NCBI GenBank assembly: GCA_030525285.1
Contig: JAUNFA010000013.1
Coordinates: forward strand, 1-39,225
From: Bacillota bacterium
Lineage (GTDB): Bacteria; Bacillota; Clostridia; Peptostreptococcales; Anaerovoracaceae
Direction of reading: 5' to 3'
Length of the DNA stretch: 39,225 bases
The translations under genes were made by a program, and so were the position numbers. The notes under the pieces were generated by a model, which saw nothing but the letters and a program-made list of their open reading frames with translations, was not told the DNA's origin and searched no databases. The first letter of the stretch is position 1. The number at the start of each line of letters is the position of its first letter. Below are positions 16,433 through 26,754 of this stretch, in pieces.

Positions 16433-17614
16433 ATGAAACGATTATTCACATCAGAATCAGTAACAGAAGGGCATCCTGATAAACTGTGCGATCAGGTATC
16501 TGATGCTATTTTGGACGCCATTATGGCAGAAGACCCTCAGGGTAGAGTTGCGGCAGAAACTACTGCCAATACGGGATACGTTATGGTAATGGGAGAAATT
16601 ACAACAAACTCATATATCGATATACAGAAAATTGCAAGAGAGGTTGTCTGTGACATCGGATATGATACAAGTGATTACGGATTTGACGGCAATGCTTGTG
16701 CGGTAATAACATCTATTGACGAACAGTCCAGCGACATTGCAATGGGTGTTGACAGAGCTCTCGAATACAAGGCAGGAACTCTTGAAGACGATGAGAGTGA
16801 AGAAACAGGTGCAGGAGACCAGGGCATTATGTTCGGATTCGCATGTGACGAAACACCAGAACTTATGCCGCTACCGATTTCTCTTGCTCACAAACTGGCA
16901 ATGAGACTGACAGAGGTTAGAAAGAACGGAACACTTCCATACCTGAGACCTGACGGCAAAACACAGGTAACTGTAGAATATGATGACGACAAGGTAGTAA
17001 GAGTGGATACAATCGTCATCTCATCACAGCACGATCCTGACGTGGAGATGTCCAAGATAGGTGAGGATCTGGTGAAGCATGTTATTCAGCCGGTTGTAGA
17101 TCCTGCTCTTCTTGATGAAAACACCAAATACTTCATCAATCCTACAGGAAGATTTGTAATAGGTGGACCTCACGGAGATTCAGGCCTTACCGGAAGGAAA
17201 ATCATCGTTGATACATACGGTGGTTATGCAAGACACGGCGGTGGTGCTTTTAGTGGCAAGGACCCTACTAAGGTTGACCGTTCCGCAACATATGCGGCAA
17301 GACATGTTGCTAAGAATCTTGTTGCTGCAGGTCTTGCAAAAAAGTGCGAGATTCAGCTGGCATACGCTATCGGTGTAGCGAAGCCTGTTTCAATTCTCGT
17401 TGATTCGTTCGGTACCGGTGTTGTATCAGATGAGAAGCTGTCCGAAATCGTATCAAGGAACTTCGATCTGAGACCGGCAGCAATTATCAGAAACCTGGAT
17501 TTGAGAAGACCAATTTACAGACAGATTGCAGCCTACGGTCATTTTGGAAGAACAGATCTGGATTTGCCATGGGAGAGACTTGATAAGGTAGACCAGCTCA
17601 GGAAGGAAATATAG
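16433..17614 (+). CDS. metK: S-adenosylmethionine synthetase
   Basis: A 393-residue methionine adenosyltransferase that makes SAM from methionine and ATP. Signature blocks are [10 protein letters not shown] near the N-terminus (His and Asp for ATP/Mg), [10 protein letters not shown] (around 115-125), and the [16 protein letters not shown] phosphate loop (around 255-270). It has the family's full length. ATG 16433 has GGAGG five bases upstream; the TTG at 16421 lies before that site and is not used. It is the first gene after a SAM riboswitch and is followed three bases later by lysC. Confidence 0.98.
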   Translation: MKRLFTSESVTEGHPDKLCDQVSDAILDAIMAEDPQGRVAAETTANTGYVMVMGEITTNSYIDIQKIAREVVCDIGYDTSDYGFDGNACAVITSIDEQSSDIAMGVDRALEYKAGTLEDDESEETGAGDQGIMFGFACDETPELMPLPISLAHKLAMRLTEVRKNGTLPYLRPDGKTQVTVEYDDDKVVRVDTIVISSQHDPDVEMSKIGEDLVKHVIQPVVDPALLDENTKYFINPTGRFVIGGPHGDSGLTGRKIIVDTYGGYARHGGGAFSGKDPTKVDRSATYAARHVAKNLVAAGLAKKCEIQLAYAIGVAKPVSILVDSFGTGVVSDEKLSEIVSRNFDLRPAAIIRNLDLRRPIYRQIAAYGHFGRTDLDLPWERLDKVDQLRKEI

Positions 17615-17617
17615 AAT

Positions 17618-18934
17618 ATGGGAGTAAAAGTTGCTAAATTCGGGGGATCATCAGTTGCAGATGCCCTTCAGATAGAAAAAATCAAAGATATCATAGTAAA
17701 TGACGGTGGTATCAGATACGTTGTTGTGTCAGCACCGGGCAAAAGGTTCAAGGATGACAGCAAGGTTACGGATTTGCTGTACCTGTGCAAGTCTCAGATT
17801 GATCACAAGGTTCCTTTCGAGCAGGTGTTCCAGGTTATATGTGACAGATACAATTCAGAAAAGATCAATCTCAATGTGGATATAGATCTTCAGACTGAAT
17901 TCAATGAAATTGAAAGCGCACTCAGAGAAGGAACTACGGCAGACTATATTGCCAGCAGAGGAGAATACCTTAATGCAAAGGTTATAGCTGCATATTTGGG
18001 ATATGATTTTGTCGATGCTGCAGGCATGATAAAGTTCAATGACAAGGGAAAGTTCCTGGAGAAGGAAACTCATGAGGCAATCAGAGAAGAACTTGCTAAG
18101 CATGATAAGGCGGTGATTCCGGGATTTTATGGAGCCAAGCCTGACGGAGAAATCAAGACGTTCTCAAGAGGTGGCTCGGATATTACAGGGGCGTTGGTAG
18201 CCAAAGCTGTAGATGCTGACGTATATGAAAACTGGACCGATGTTTCTGGATTCCTGGTTGCAGATCCAAGAATTGTGGAAAATCCGAGACCAATAAGCAG
18301 AATTTCATACAAAGAGCTGCGCGAACTTTCATATATGGGAGCTTCCGTTCTTCATGAAGATGCGATTTATCCGGCAAGAAGTGCTGATATTCCTATCAAT
18401 ATCAGAAATACGAACAGACCTCAGGATCCTGGCACAGTGATTTCTTCAGAGCCTGCAGAACTCAAAGAAGGTCAGATAATTTCAGGTATTGCAGGTCGCA
18501 AGGATTTCACTGTAATTACAATGTACAAGAATCAGATGAGTGATCTGAGAGGATTTATCAGGAAGGTTGCGGCAATATTCGAGGAGCATAACATTCCTAT
18601 TGAACATATTCCAAGTGGTGTAGACACACTATCAATCTTAGTTGCTAATGAATATATTACAGATGTAATTGATGATGTTATTGAGGATCTGACACAGCAG
18701 CTGAAGCCTGATACCATAGATTATCAGGATGACATTGCGCTTATTGCAACTGTAGGATATGGCATGTCTTCAAGACCAGGTACAGCAGCAAAGCTGTTTA
18801 CCGCTCTTGCGGAGAATAATGTGAACATCAGAATGATTGACCAGGGTTCCAGCGAAATGAATATCATAGTAGGTGTTACCGGTAAGGATTTTGAGACTGC
18901 ACTTAAGGCGATTTACAATGCCTTCGAGAAATAA
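17618..18934 (+). CDS. lysC: Aspartate kinase
   Basis: A 438-residue monofunctional aspartokinase, the first step from aspartate to lysine, threonine and methionine. The N-terminal KFGGSSV motif and FSRGGSDITGALVA (about 187-200) are the family's ATP and substrate motifs. Two ACT domains in the last ~135 residues should bind end-product amino acids. There is no homoserine dehydrogenase fusion. Its ribosome site (GGAAGGAAAT) is inside the end of metK, so the two are cotranscribed. The SAM riboswitch ahead of metK thus also controls aspartate-family carbon entry, which fits supply of methionine. Confidence 0.95.
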   Translation: MGVKVAKFGGSSVADALQIEKIKDIIVNDGGIRYVVVSAPGKRFKDDSKVTDLLYLCKSQIDHKVPFEQVFQVICDRYNSEKINLNVDIDLQTEFNEIESALREGTTADYIASRGEYLNAKVIAAYLGYDFVDAAGMIKFNDKGKFLEKETHEAIREELAKHDKAVIPGFYGAKPDGEIKTFSRGGSDITGALVAKAVDADVYENWTDVSGFLVADPRIVENPRPISRISYKELRELSYMGASVLHEDAIYPARSADIPINIRNTNRPQDPGTVISSEPAELKEGQIISGIAGRKDFTVITMYKNQMSDLRGFIRKVAAIFEEHNIPIEHIPSGVDTLSILVANEYITDVIDDVIEDLTQQLKPDTIDYQDDIALIATVGYGMSSRPGTAAKLFTALAENNVNIRMIDQGSSEMNIIVGVTGKDFETALKAIYNAFEK

Positions 18935-18997
18935 AATGGCGATCCTTTGAGGAAAGCACGGAATATCATAATTTGTAAAGAGTGTATAATGTATGTT

Positions 18998-19033
18998 AAA
19001 GAGTCGTGAATTTTCACGGCTCTTTCTTTATTT
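18998..19033 (+). terminator. metK-lysC operon terminator
   Basis: A 12-bp stem AAAGAGTCGTGA/TCACGGCTCTTT (one wobble) with an ATTT loop, followed by a T-rich CTTTATTTT tail. A TATAAT at 19050-19055 just after it may be the -10 of the next operon, but its -35 (TTTATT) is poor. Confidence 0.88.
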
Positions 19034-19100
19034 TAAGAGGGCGATACTATATAATATAAATTGGAATTTTGTAGAACTTAATCAAGAAGGAGCATAATAA

Positions 19101-20372
19101 ATGAACCAGGATATATTGGGACAGGTGATACTCATTGCTGTCCTTGTAGGTCTTTCGGCATACTTTTCGGCAACGGAGACTGCATTCACATCGGTAAACA
19201 GAATCAAACTGAAAAGTCAGGCTTCGGATGGAGACAAGAAGGCGGCCAAGGTTCTCTATCTTACAGAGAATTACGATAAGCTTCTCACTACGATACTTAT
19301 AGGAAATAACGTAGTGAATATAGGTGTTACGGCAATTGCGACTGTACTTTTTGTTGATCTTTACGGAGCATACGGACCTACTATTGCGACGGCGGTAATG
19401 ACGGTGGTGGTTCTGATTTTCGGCGAGATAACACCGAAGAACATAGCTAAAGAAAAATCCGAAACCTTTGCCAGAGTTTCACAGCCTTTCATACATTTTC
19501 TGATGGTTATTCTTACCCCTATCAATTTCGTGTTTACCAAATGGAAGAAGCTGATATGCAGGATTTTCAAGCTAGATAATATAGAGACAATTACCGAGGA
19601 TGAACTTCTCACTATAGTCGAAGAGGCGGAAACAGGAGGTTCGATTGAGGAGAGCCACAGCGAGCTTATTCAGAATGCAATTGAATTCTATGAGCTTGAA
19701 GCGGAGGACGTTATGACTCCGAGGCGTGAGATGGTGGCTGTGGAAGTCGACTGTAGTAACGAGGAACTTGCGGAAATTTTCAAGACGACAGGATTTTCGA
19801 GACTTCCTGTATATGAAGAGGATCTGGACGGGATTCTGGGTGTAATAAATCAGAAGGATTATCACAACTATGTTGTGGGTACAGGCAAAAAGATTTCGGA
19901 TTATGTTATGCCGGTGGTATTCGTGGGAACGGCCATGAAGATATCGGATCTGCTCAAAAAAATGCAGCAGCTGAAGACACATATGGCGATAATCATTGAT
20001 GAGTACGGCGGTACAGAGGGCCTTGTAACTATGGAGGATATCATTGAGGAGCTTGTTGGTGAAATCTATGATGAACATGATGTGATTATTTCTCAGGATA
20101 TAATGCCGCTTCAGAACGGAAGCTTCCGAGTTAAGGGAAGTGCCAATATAAATAAGGTATTCGATTACTTCGAAATCGACTGCGATCCTGAAATCGTTCT
20201 AACGGTCAATGGGTGGGTAGCTTTGCAGATGGACAAGCTGCCGGCAAGAGACGACAGGTTTGATGCCATTGTGGATGATAAGCATCTTAGCGGCAGAGTC
20301 ACCAAGTCTGATGGCAAGAGAGCTATTGAGATTAATCTGGTGGTGAAGGATGCAGTGAGCGAAGAAGAATAA
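19101..20372 (+). CDS. CNNM / HlyC-CorC family membrane protein (hemolysin-like, CBS domains)
   Basis: A 423-residue inner-membrane protein linked to Mg2+/Co2+ export in the CorC/CNNM family. The DUF21 (CNNM) transmembrane domain spans about 1-180, with helices at about 8-25, 62-90, 97-118 and 132-152 and the conserved SATETAFTSVNRIKLK and FGEITPKNIAKE. Two CBS domains follow (about 205-325; VMTPRREMVAVE, IIDEYGGTEGLVTMEDIIEELVG), and a CorC_HlyC domain ends the protein (about 335-415). AGAAGGAG precedes the ATG. It is 18 bases ahead of secA and likely cotranscribed. The transport direction and ion are inferred from the family. Confidence 0.93.
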   Translation: MNQDILGQVILIAVLVGLSAYFSATETAFTSVNRIKLKSQASDGDKKAAKVLYLTENYDKLLTTILIGNNVVNIGVTAIATVLFVDLYGAYGPTIATAVMTVVVLIFGEITPKNIAKEKSETFARVSQPFIHFLMVILTPINFVFTKWKKLICRIFKLDNIETITEDELLTIVEEAETGGSIEESHSELIQNAIEFYELEAEDVMTPRREMVAVEVDCSNEELAEIFKTTGFSRLPVYEEDLDGILGVINQKDYHNYVVGTGKKISDYVMPVVFVGTAMKISDLLKKMQQLKTHMAIIIDEYGGTEGLVTMEDIIEELVGEIYDEHDVIISQDIMPLQNGSFRVKGSANINKVFDYFEIDCDPEIVLTVNGWVALQMDKLPARDDRFDAIVDDKHLSGRVTKSDGKRAIEINLVVKDAVSEEE

Positions 20373-20390
20373 GAAAGGAAAGTACTTAAT

Positions 20391-23135
20391 ATGGGATTAC
20401 TGGAAAAGATCTTCGGAGATCTTAACGAGAAGGAAGTTAAAAAGGTTGCCAAGATAGCTGATAAGGTAATGGCTTATGATGAAGAATATCAGAAGCTTAC
20501 CGATAAACAGCTCAGAGGTAAGACTGATGAATTCAGAAGAAGACTGGGAGAGGGTGAAACTCTTGATGATATTCTGCCGGAAGCCTTCGCGGTCTGCAGG
20601 GAAGGTGCATGGAGAAGTCTGGGAATGAAGCACTTCAGAGTTCAGGTTATCGGCGGTATCGTTCTTCATCAGGGCAGAATCGGTGAAATGAAAACCGGTG
20701 AAGGTAAGACCCTTGTGGCAACTCTTCCTGCATACCTTAATGCGCTTGAAGGCAAAGGCGTGCACGTTGTTACTGTCAACGACTATCTGGCCAAGCGTGA
20801 CATGGAATGGATGGGCAAGCTTTACACATTCCTGGGACTTGAAGTGGGATGTGTTATTCACGGCATTTCAGAGGAAGAAAGACGTGCCGCATATCAGGCA
20901 GACATTACATACGGAACCAATAACGAATACGGATTCGATTACCTGAGAGACAACATGGTAATTTACAAGGAACGCATGCTTCAGAGAGGTCTTCACTATG
21001 CGATAATCGACGAAGTTGACTCGATTCTCATCGATGAGGCGAGAACACCTCTGATTATTTCGGGACAGGGAGACAAATCCACAGACATGTACAGACGTGC
21101 AGATGACTTTGTCAAAACCCTCAAAAGTGCAGACTTTACAATCGAAGAAAAAGATAAGCAGATTGCCCTTACGGATAGCGGAATAAGCAAGTGCGAAGAT
21201 TTCTTCGGTATTGAGAATTTCTCGGATCCGGAAAACATGGAAATCAACCATCACGTGCTTCAGGCTCTTAAGGCAAGACATATGATGAAGCGTGACGTCG
21301 ACTACATAGTAAGAGATGGCGAGATTGTAATCATTGATGAATTCACAGGTCGTATGATGTTCGGCAGAAGATACAGTGACGGATTGCATCAGGCAATAGA
21401 AGCTAAGGAAAACGTGATGGTTCGTTCTGAATCCAAGACTCTGGCAACAATTACGCTGCAGAATTATTTCAGAATGTATGACAAACTTTGCGGTATGACT
21501 GGTACAGCAAAGACTGAAGAAGGTGAATTCAGAGATATCTACAATATGGACGTTGTAGTAATACCGACGAATAAAGAAATCAAGAGAAAGGATCTGCCTG
21601 ATGCGGTATATTCCACTAAGGAAGGTAAATACAAATCCATTACGAATATGGTAGTTGAGGCCAATGCCAAGGGACAGCCTGTACTCGTAGGTACAATATC
21701 TATTGAAATGTCAGAGCTTATTGCTGACAAGCTTCGCAAGCGCGGTATTAAGAATCTGAACGTCCTCAATGCTAAGCATCATGAACAGGAAGCACAGATA
21801 ATTGCTGAAGCGGGAAGACTCGGCGCAGTTACAATAGCGACTAATATGGCAGGTAGAGGTACAGATATTATCTTGGGAGGAAATCCGGAATTTGAAGCGC
21901 GAAGAGAAATGGAAAAGCAGGGATTTACTGCTGAGGCAATAAGCTTTGCAACGGGATTTACCCAGAGCGATGACCCTGAACTTCTTGAAGCGAGAGCAAC
22001 TTTCAGGAAACTGCACGATGAATTCAAAGAACTGAGAACTGAGGAGCAGCAGCAGGTTCGTCAGTTGGGAGGTCTGTGCATAATCGGTACCGAAAGACAT
22101 GAATCAAGACGAATCGATAATCAGCTGCGAGGTCGTTCCGGAAGACAGGGAGACCCGGGCCAGACTGTGTTCTGTCTGTCTATGGAAGACGATCTTATGA
22201 GACTATTCGGTGGGGAAAGAATGCAGGCGATTGTTAAAAAGCTGGGTGTAGAAGAAGACGAGGCAATTGAGTCCGGCGTAATAAGCAAGCAGATAGAGAA
22301 TGCACAGAGTAAGGTCGAAGGCAAGAACTTTGGAATAAGAAAGTACGTACTCCAGTATGATAACGTAATGAACAAGCAGCGTGAAATAATTTACGGGGAA
22401 CGAAAGAGAGTGCTCTTCGGGGAAAACCTGCGTGAGGATCTGCGAGCCATGACGAGGGAACTTATTGACGAAATCGTTGAGCCGCTCACCATGGAATCCA
22501 AGTATGCCGGTGAATGGGACTTTGATACTCTGAACAAGAAGCTGAGAAACATAACTTCAAGATTCGAGCCGCTGGCATTCGAGAAGGATGTGCTCGATGA
22601 AATCGATGAAAACAGCCTTAAAGAAGGTTTATATGAAGACTTTGACGAGCTCTATGCAGAAAAGGAAGAGGAAGTAGGCATTGAGAGAATTCGTGAAGTT
22701 GAAAGAATGATCCTCATAAGAATAGTTGATAACAAGTGGATGGATCATATTGATGCCATGGATCAGCTTAAGAGCGGAATTGGACTCAGAGGTTTGGGTG
22801 GACAGGACCCTGCGGGAGCATATGCCGAAGAAGGCTTCGCAATGTTCGAGGAAATGATTCAGAACATTAAGGAGGAATTCGTCAGATTCTGCTATAACGT
22901 TACAGTTGAGACATCGACAGAAAGAAGAGATGTTATGGGAACAGGCGAAGAGAGAAAAGATGAGTATGTAGATGAGGATGCTCCGAGTGATGATATGCCG
23001 GGACAGAGACAGATTCCAAAGCGTGAACGCGTACAGGAAACTGTGAAGAGAGATACTCCCAAGATAGGTAGGAACGATCCATGCCCATGTGGCAGCGGCA
23101 AGAAATACAAACATTGCTGCGGACGAAATCAGTAG
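20391..23135 (+). CDS. secA: Preprotein translocase ATPase SecA
   Basis: The 914-residue motor that drives post-translational export through SecYEG. The Walker A is [15 protein letters not shown], the Walker B region is [17 protein letters not shown], and other helicase motifs include [24 protein letters not shown] and [11 protein letters not shown]. The C-terminal SEC-C zinc tail [14 protein letters not shown] is present, which in the family contacts SecB or membranes. There is only one secA in the window and it is the housekeeping length. It is followed 67 bases later by prfB, the common Firmicute gene order (secA-prfB). Confidence 0.98.
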   Translation: MGLLEKIFGDLNEKEVKKVAKIADKVMAYDEEYQKLTDKQLRGKTDEFRRRLGEGETLDDILPEAFAVCREGAWRSLGMKHFRVQVIGGIVLHQGRIGEMKTGEGKTLVATLPAYLNALEGKGVHVVTVNDYLAKRDMEWMGKLYTFLGLEVGCVIHGISEEERRAAYQADITYGTNNEYGFDYLRDNMVIYKERMLQRGLHYAIIDEVDSILIDEARTPLIISGQGDKSTDMYRRADDFVKTLKSADFTIEEKDKQIALTDSGISKCEDFFGIENFSDPENMEINHHVLQALKARHMMKRDVDYIVRDGEIVIIDEFTGRMMFGRRYSDGLHQAIEAKENVMVRSESKTLATITLQNYFRMYDKLCGMTGTAKTEEGEFRDIYNMDVVVIPTNKEIKRKDLPDAVYSTKEGKYKSITNMVVEANAKGQPVLVGTISIEMSELIADKLRKRGIKNLNVLNAKHHEQEAQIIAEAGRLGAVTIATNMAGRGTDIILGGNPEFEARREMEKQGFTAEAISFATGFTQSDDPELLEARATFRKLHDEFKELRTEEQQQVRQLGGLCIIGTERHESRRIDNQLRGRSGRQGDPGQTVFCLSMEDDLMRLFGGERMQAIVKKLGVEEDEAIESGVISKQIENAQSKVEGKNFGIRKYVLQYDNVMNKQREIIYGERKRVLFGENLREDLRAMTRELIDEIVEPLTMESKYAGEWDFDTLNKKLRNITSRFEPLAFEKDVLDEIDENSLKEGLYEDFDELYAEKEEEVGIERIREVERMILIRIVDNKWMDHIDAMDQLKSGIGLRGLGGQDPAGAYAEEGFAMFEEMIQNIKEEFVRFCYNVTVETSTERRDVMGTGEERKDEYVDEDAPSDDMPGQRQIPKRERVQETVKRDTPKIGRNDPCPCGSGKKYKHCCGRNQ

Positions 23136-23145
23136 CGAAGCACTT

Positions 23146-23173
23146 TGCACCGGGAGCAGTCAGCCCCGGTGCA
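23146..23173. terminator. Hairpin between secA and prfB without a T run
   Basis: A 9-bp perfect stem TGCACCGGG/CCCGGTGCA with a 10-base loop starts 11 bases after the secA stop. No U tract follows, so it may be an RNA processing or 3'-end-stabilising structure rather than a full terminator. Confidence 0.5.
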
Positions 23174-23202
23174 TGAATTGATTATGAGAGGATATATTAG
23201 AT

Positions 23203-24304
23203 ATGGTACAGATAGATGAAATAAAAATGCAGCTTCCGGGAATGGAAGAACTGCTTCGTGAGGCAGGTGAGTCCCTTTGACCCGACAGGGCTTAGGGAAC
23301 GACTGAAGAAAATAGAAAACATAATAAGCGACAATGATTTCTGGAATGATCCTGACAGGGCACAGACCATAATGAAAGAAAAGAAATCAATTGACGATTC
23401 GCTGGCCGAACTTGAAGAACTTGCGGGGAGCATGGAGGAACTGCAACTGCTTTGCGAGATGGCAGAAGAAGAAAACGATGAAGAGCTTGCAGCGGAGGCT
23501 GCTGCCTCGGTGAAGACACTTAACAGGGGGCTTGAACAGCTTAAAATCAAAACTCTTCTGAGCGGCAAGTATGACAGGAACAATGCCATTATTCAGATTC
23601 ATGCAGGTTCGGGTGGTACAGATGCACAGGACTGGGCAGAACTGCTGCTGAGAATGTATACAAGATGGTGCGAAAAGAAAAAGTACAAGGCAAGGATAAT
23701 AGACCTTCAGGATGATACTGAGGGAGGAATCAAAAGTGCGACACTGCTCGTAGAGGGAGAGTTCGCTTATGGCTATCTCAAGAATGAGAAGGGCGTTCAT
23801 CGTCTGGTCAGAATTTCGCCCTTTGACTCATCGGGCAGAAGACACACGTCCTTTGCGTCGCTGGATGTAACTCCCGAAATTGATGACGATCTTTCGGTAG
23901 AAATCAACCCGGACGATTTGAGAATCGACACATACAGATCTTCAGGTGCCGGTGGACAGCACGTTAACACGACAGACTCTGCAATCAGGATTACTCATAT
24001 TCCGACAAACATTGTAGTAACATGCCAGAATGAAAGATCTCAGATTCAGAACAGAGAAACTGCCATGAAACTGCTAAAATCCAAGCTAATTGAGCTGAAG
24101 GAGAAGGAGCAGAAGGAAAATCTGGACGAAATCAAGGGAGATTACAGTCAGATCACATGGGGAAGCCAGATACGCTCATACGTTTTCCATCCGTATAAGA
24201 TGGTTAAGGATCACAGAACTGGGGCGGAGGTAGGTAACGTGGATGCGGTCATGGACGGAGACCTGGATTATTTTATTAACGAAAAGTTAAAACAGAAGGA
24301 GTAA
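23203..24304 (+). CDS. prfB: Peptide chain release factor 2 (programmed +1 frameshift)
   Basis: RF2 of about 366 residues, read from ATG 23203 for 25 codons, then shifted +1 at CTT-TGA-C (23275-23281) and continued in the second frame to 24304. The second frame carries the RF2 codon-recognition SPF tripeptide (RISPFDSSGRRHTSF), the catalytic GGQ (SSGAGGQHVNTTDSA) and the C-terminal WGSQIRSYVFHPY. An unshifted gene would stop after 25 codons, so this is not a pseudogene. RF2 releases at UGA and UAA and self-limits through the UGA in the shift site. Three bases separate its stop from the tex start (24305-24307). Confidence 0.97.
23265..23281 (+). promoter_or_regulatory. prfB frameshift-stimulating site
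   Basis: A Shine-Dalgarno-like AGGTGAG (23265-23271) stands three bases before the slippery CTT, followed by TGA and C (CTTTGAC). This is the arrangement used in E. coli RF2, including the 3-base spacing. Confidence 0.95.
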
Positions 24305-24306
24305 AT

Positions 24307-26565
24307 ATGGATTTAGTTAAAGTGCTCAGCGGGGAGTTCGGAATAAAGGAATCTCAGGCTGAAGCAACATTAAACCTGATAGATGAAGGAAATACAATAC
24401 CTTTTATTGCAAGATATCGTAAAGAGGTGACAGGCGGACTGAGCGACGTTGTTCTTCGCGATATGAATGACAGAATCACATACCTCAGAAATCTTGAAAA
24501 CAGGAAAGAGGAAGTTATAAGGCTTATTGAAGAACAGGGCAAGCTGACATCGGAACTTAAGGAACAGATTGAAGATGCACAGGTGCTCCAGAGAGTAGAA
24601 GACCTGTACAAGCCGTTCAAGAAAAAGAAGGCTACCAGAGCCTCAAAGGCAAGGGAAAAGGGTTTGCAACCTCTTGCAGACATCATAAGGGGGCAGGAAA
24701 TCGAGGGGGGAGACCCTCTTGATGTGGCTTTGGATTTTGTAGATGCCGACAAGGGTGTCAAAACTCCAGCAGAAGCAATAAGCGGAGCCTGCGACATAAT
24801 TGCCGAAGAAATTTCGGATAATCCTGAGCTTACAGATGCCATAAGAAAAGCTACAGCGGAAACTGCTGTGATTATTACGGAAGCGACAGATGCAGAAGAG
24901 AAGACTGTATACGAAATGTACTATGAATTCAATGAAAGTGCGTCAAAAATTCCGAACCACAGAATTCTTGCCATAAACAGAGGCGAGAAGGAAGGCAAGC
25001 TTAAGGTAAAGGTAAGTACTGATGTAGAGAAGATGGAGAGGATAATCGCATTACAGGTGATTACTAACGAGAAATCCATATTTTTCACTCTGCTTCAGGA
25101 AACTGTAGCTGATGCTTACAAGAGACTTATGGCACCTTCTGCAGAGCGTGACCTGAGGAACTCGCTTACAGAAAGAGCAGAGGTTGAAGCGGTTAAGGTT
25201 TTCGCAAAGAATACAGAAAAGCTTCTTATGGTTCCTCCTGTTAAGGGAGCTAGAGTTATAAGCATAGACCCAGGTTTTAGAACAGGTTGCAAGGTGGCAG
25301 TTCTTGATGAAACCGGCAAGCTTAAGGCATATACAACAGTTTATCCTACAGAACCTAAAAAAGATGTTAAGGGAACTCTGGCAACTTTGGATAAGCTGGC
25401 AAAAAAGTACGAAATCAACACAATAGTAATAGGTAATGGCACTGCCTCCAGAGAAACGGAGGAAGTTGTGGCTGAGTTCATAAGAAACAGTGATATGGAT
25501 ATAAGATACACCATTGTTAATGAAGCAGGTGCATCTGTATATTCGGCATCAAAGCTGGCAACAGAAGAGTATCCGGATCTTGATGTTACTGTAAGGGGTG
25601 CCATGTCCTTGGGCAGACGCCTGCAGGATCCTCTGGCAGAACTGGTTAAGATACCGACGAAGAGCATAGGAGTAGGTCAGTATCAGCATGATATCAATCA
25701 GACAATGCTCGAAAATGCTCTGGACAATGTAGTCGAGGACTGTGTTAACAGAGTGGGCGTTGATTTAAATACAGCGTCCCCGTCACTTCTCGCTCACGTG
25801 GCAGGAATAAACATGGGTATTGCCAGAAACATTGTGGCATACAGAGAAGAACAGGGCGTTTTCACAGAAAGACGACAGCTTATCAAAGTGCCGAAGCTGG
25901 GAGAGAAAACTTTTAATCAGTGTGCGGGCTTTATGCGAATAAGCGGAGGCAGGAATCCTCTTGACGCTACATCGGTGCATCCTGAATCCTATGGAGCAAC
26001 TGAGGCAATGCTGGACAAACTAGGCATTGAGAAAGAGGATATTGCCGGCGGTGGGTTCAAGGACATTGATGAAAAAATCTGGACCCTGTATGGTAGCGAC
26101 AAGCAGGAAAAACCTAAAACCAGAGGTAAAGGCCTTGCGGCGCTGGCTGAATTAAGCAACAAACAGGATAAGCAGAAGAGAAACATGAAGAAGGCAATTG
26201 CTGCTATGGCCAAGGACCTTGATATAGGTGAACCGACTCTGAGAGATATTATAGAGGAAGTCAAAAAGCCGGGTAGAGACCCTCGAGAAGATACGCCGCC
26301 TGTTGTATTCCGCAATGATGTTAAATCCTTTGACGATCTGAAACTTGATATGGTTCTTGAGGGAACTGTAAGAAATGTTGTGGATTTCGGAGCCTTCGTC
26401 GATATAGGAGTGAAGCACGATGGTCTGATACACATTTCGGAGCTGAGTAAAAGGGGATTTGTCAAGCATCCCATGGATGTTGTCTCTGTAGGTGATACAA
26501 TCAAGGTAAAAATCATAAAAATCGACAAAGAAAAAGAACGTGTCGGTCTTTCGGCACGAGTGTGA
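24307..26565 (+). CDS. tex: Tex family RNA-binding transcription accessory protein
   Basis: A 752-residue Tex protein. Tex-N-type helical regions at the start (FIARYRKEVTGGLSDVVLRDM) are followed by a YqgF/RuvX-like fold (about 315-440; VISIDPGFRTGCKVAVLDETG), helix-hairpin-helix units (about 490-570; SLLAHVAGINMGIARNIVAYR), and a C-terminal S1 RNA-binding domain (about 675-750; GTVRNVVDFGAFVDIGVKHDG). An AAGGAG site overlaps the prfB stop, so the genes are coupled. The role is transcription/RNA quality control in known members; it is commonly non-essential. The length is slightly above the usual ~720. Confidence 0.96.
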   Translation: MDLVKVLSGEFGIKESQAEATLNLIDEGNTIPFIARYRKEVTGGLSDVVLRDMNDRITYLRNLENRKEEVIRLIEEQGKLTSELKEQIEDAQVLQRVEDLYKPFKKKKATRASKAREKGLQPLADIIRGQEIEGGDPLDVALDFVDADKGVKTPAEAISGACDIIAEEISDNPELTDAIRKATAETAVIITEATDAEEKTVYEMYYEFNESASKIPNHRILAINRGEKEGKLKVKVSTDVEKMERIIALQVITNEKSIFFTLLQETVADAYKRLMAPSAERDLRNSLTERAEVEAVKVFAKNTEKLLMVPPVKGARVISIDPGFRTGCKVAVLDETGKLKAYTTVYPTEPKKDVKGTLATLDKLAKKYEINTIVIGNGTASRETEEVVAEFIRNSDMDIRYTIVNEAGASVYSASKLATEEYPDLDVTVRGAMSLGRRLQDPLAELVKIPTKSIGVGQYQHDINQTMLENALDNVVEDCVNRVGVDLNTASPSLLAHVAGINMGIARNIVAYREEQGVFTERRQLIKVPKLGEKTFNQCAGFMRISGGRNPLDATSVHPESYGATEAMLDKLGIEKEDIAGGGFKDIDEKIWTLYGSDKQEKPKTRGKGLAALAELSNKQDKQKRNMKKAIAAMAKDLDIGEPTLRDIIEEVKKPGRDPREDTPPVVFRNDVKSFDDLKLDMVLEGTVRNVVDFGAFVDIGVKHDGLIHISELSKRGFVKHPMDVVSVGDTIKVKIIKIDKEKERVGLSARV

Positions 26566-26578
26566 CAGGCAAATGAGT

Positions 26579-26590
26579 GTCTGATCAGAC
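26579..26590. repeat. 12-bp perfect palindrome after tex
   Basis: GTCTGATCAGAC begins 13 bases after the tex stop. A half copy (ATCAGACG) recurs about 25 bases downstream. No T run follows, so it is not a plain terminator; its function is unknown. Confidence 0.3.
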
Positions 26591-26638
26591 GATAGATGAA
26601 GCTGTTGCAATCAGACGTGTAGGGCAATTGCAGGCAAG

Positions 26639-26652
26639 ATTGTGTATACAAT
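26639..26652. promoter_or_regulatory. Inverted repeat ATTGT-GTAT-ACAAT
   Basis: A TTGT....ACAA element upstream of the oadB-type promoter, similar in shape to the palindrome at 12040-12051. It could be a GntR-like site; no cognate regulator is in the window. Confidence 0.25.
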
Positions 26653-26670
26653 ATTTAAGCTAATAAATGC

Positions 26671-26699
26671 TTGTGAAAGAATGTCGGATGTGTTACCAT
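26671..26699 (+). promoter_or_regulatory. Putative promoter of the decarboxylase beta-subunit gene
   Basis: TTGTGA and TACCAT are separated by 17 bases. Each is a 4/6 match, so this is weak. A clear inverted repeat follows at the predicted start of transcription. Confidence 0.4.
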
Positions 26700-26703
26700 C
26701 ATT

Positions 26704-26724
26704 TTGGTGTTAACCCAACACCAA
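26704..26724. promoter_or_regulatory. 8-bp inverted repeat, possible repressor operator
   Basis: TTGGTGTT-AACCC-AACACCAA is perfect over both 8-base arms and would overlap the +1 region of the putative promoter, 30 bases before the start codon. It could be a repressor site or an mRNA hairpin near the ribosome site. Confidence 0.4.
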
Positions 26725-26754
26725 TGTCGTTTTATGGAAAAGGAGATAAATCTC

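Noticed and set aside
23258..23278. prfB as a shorter gene from GTG 23258, or as a broken gene
   Set aside because: The ATG 23203 frame with SD-like site, CTT-TGA-C and correct spacing is the conserved programmed frameshift, so the gene is intact and longer.
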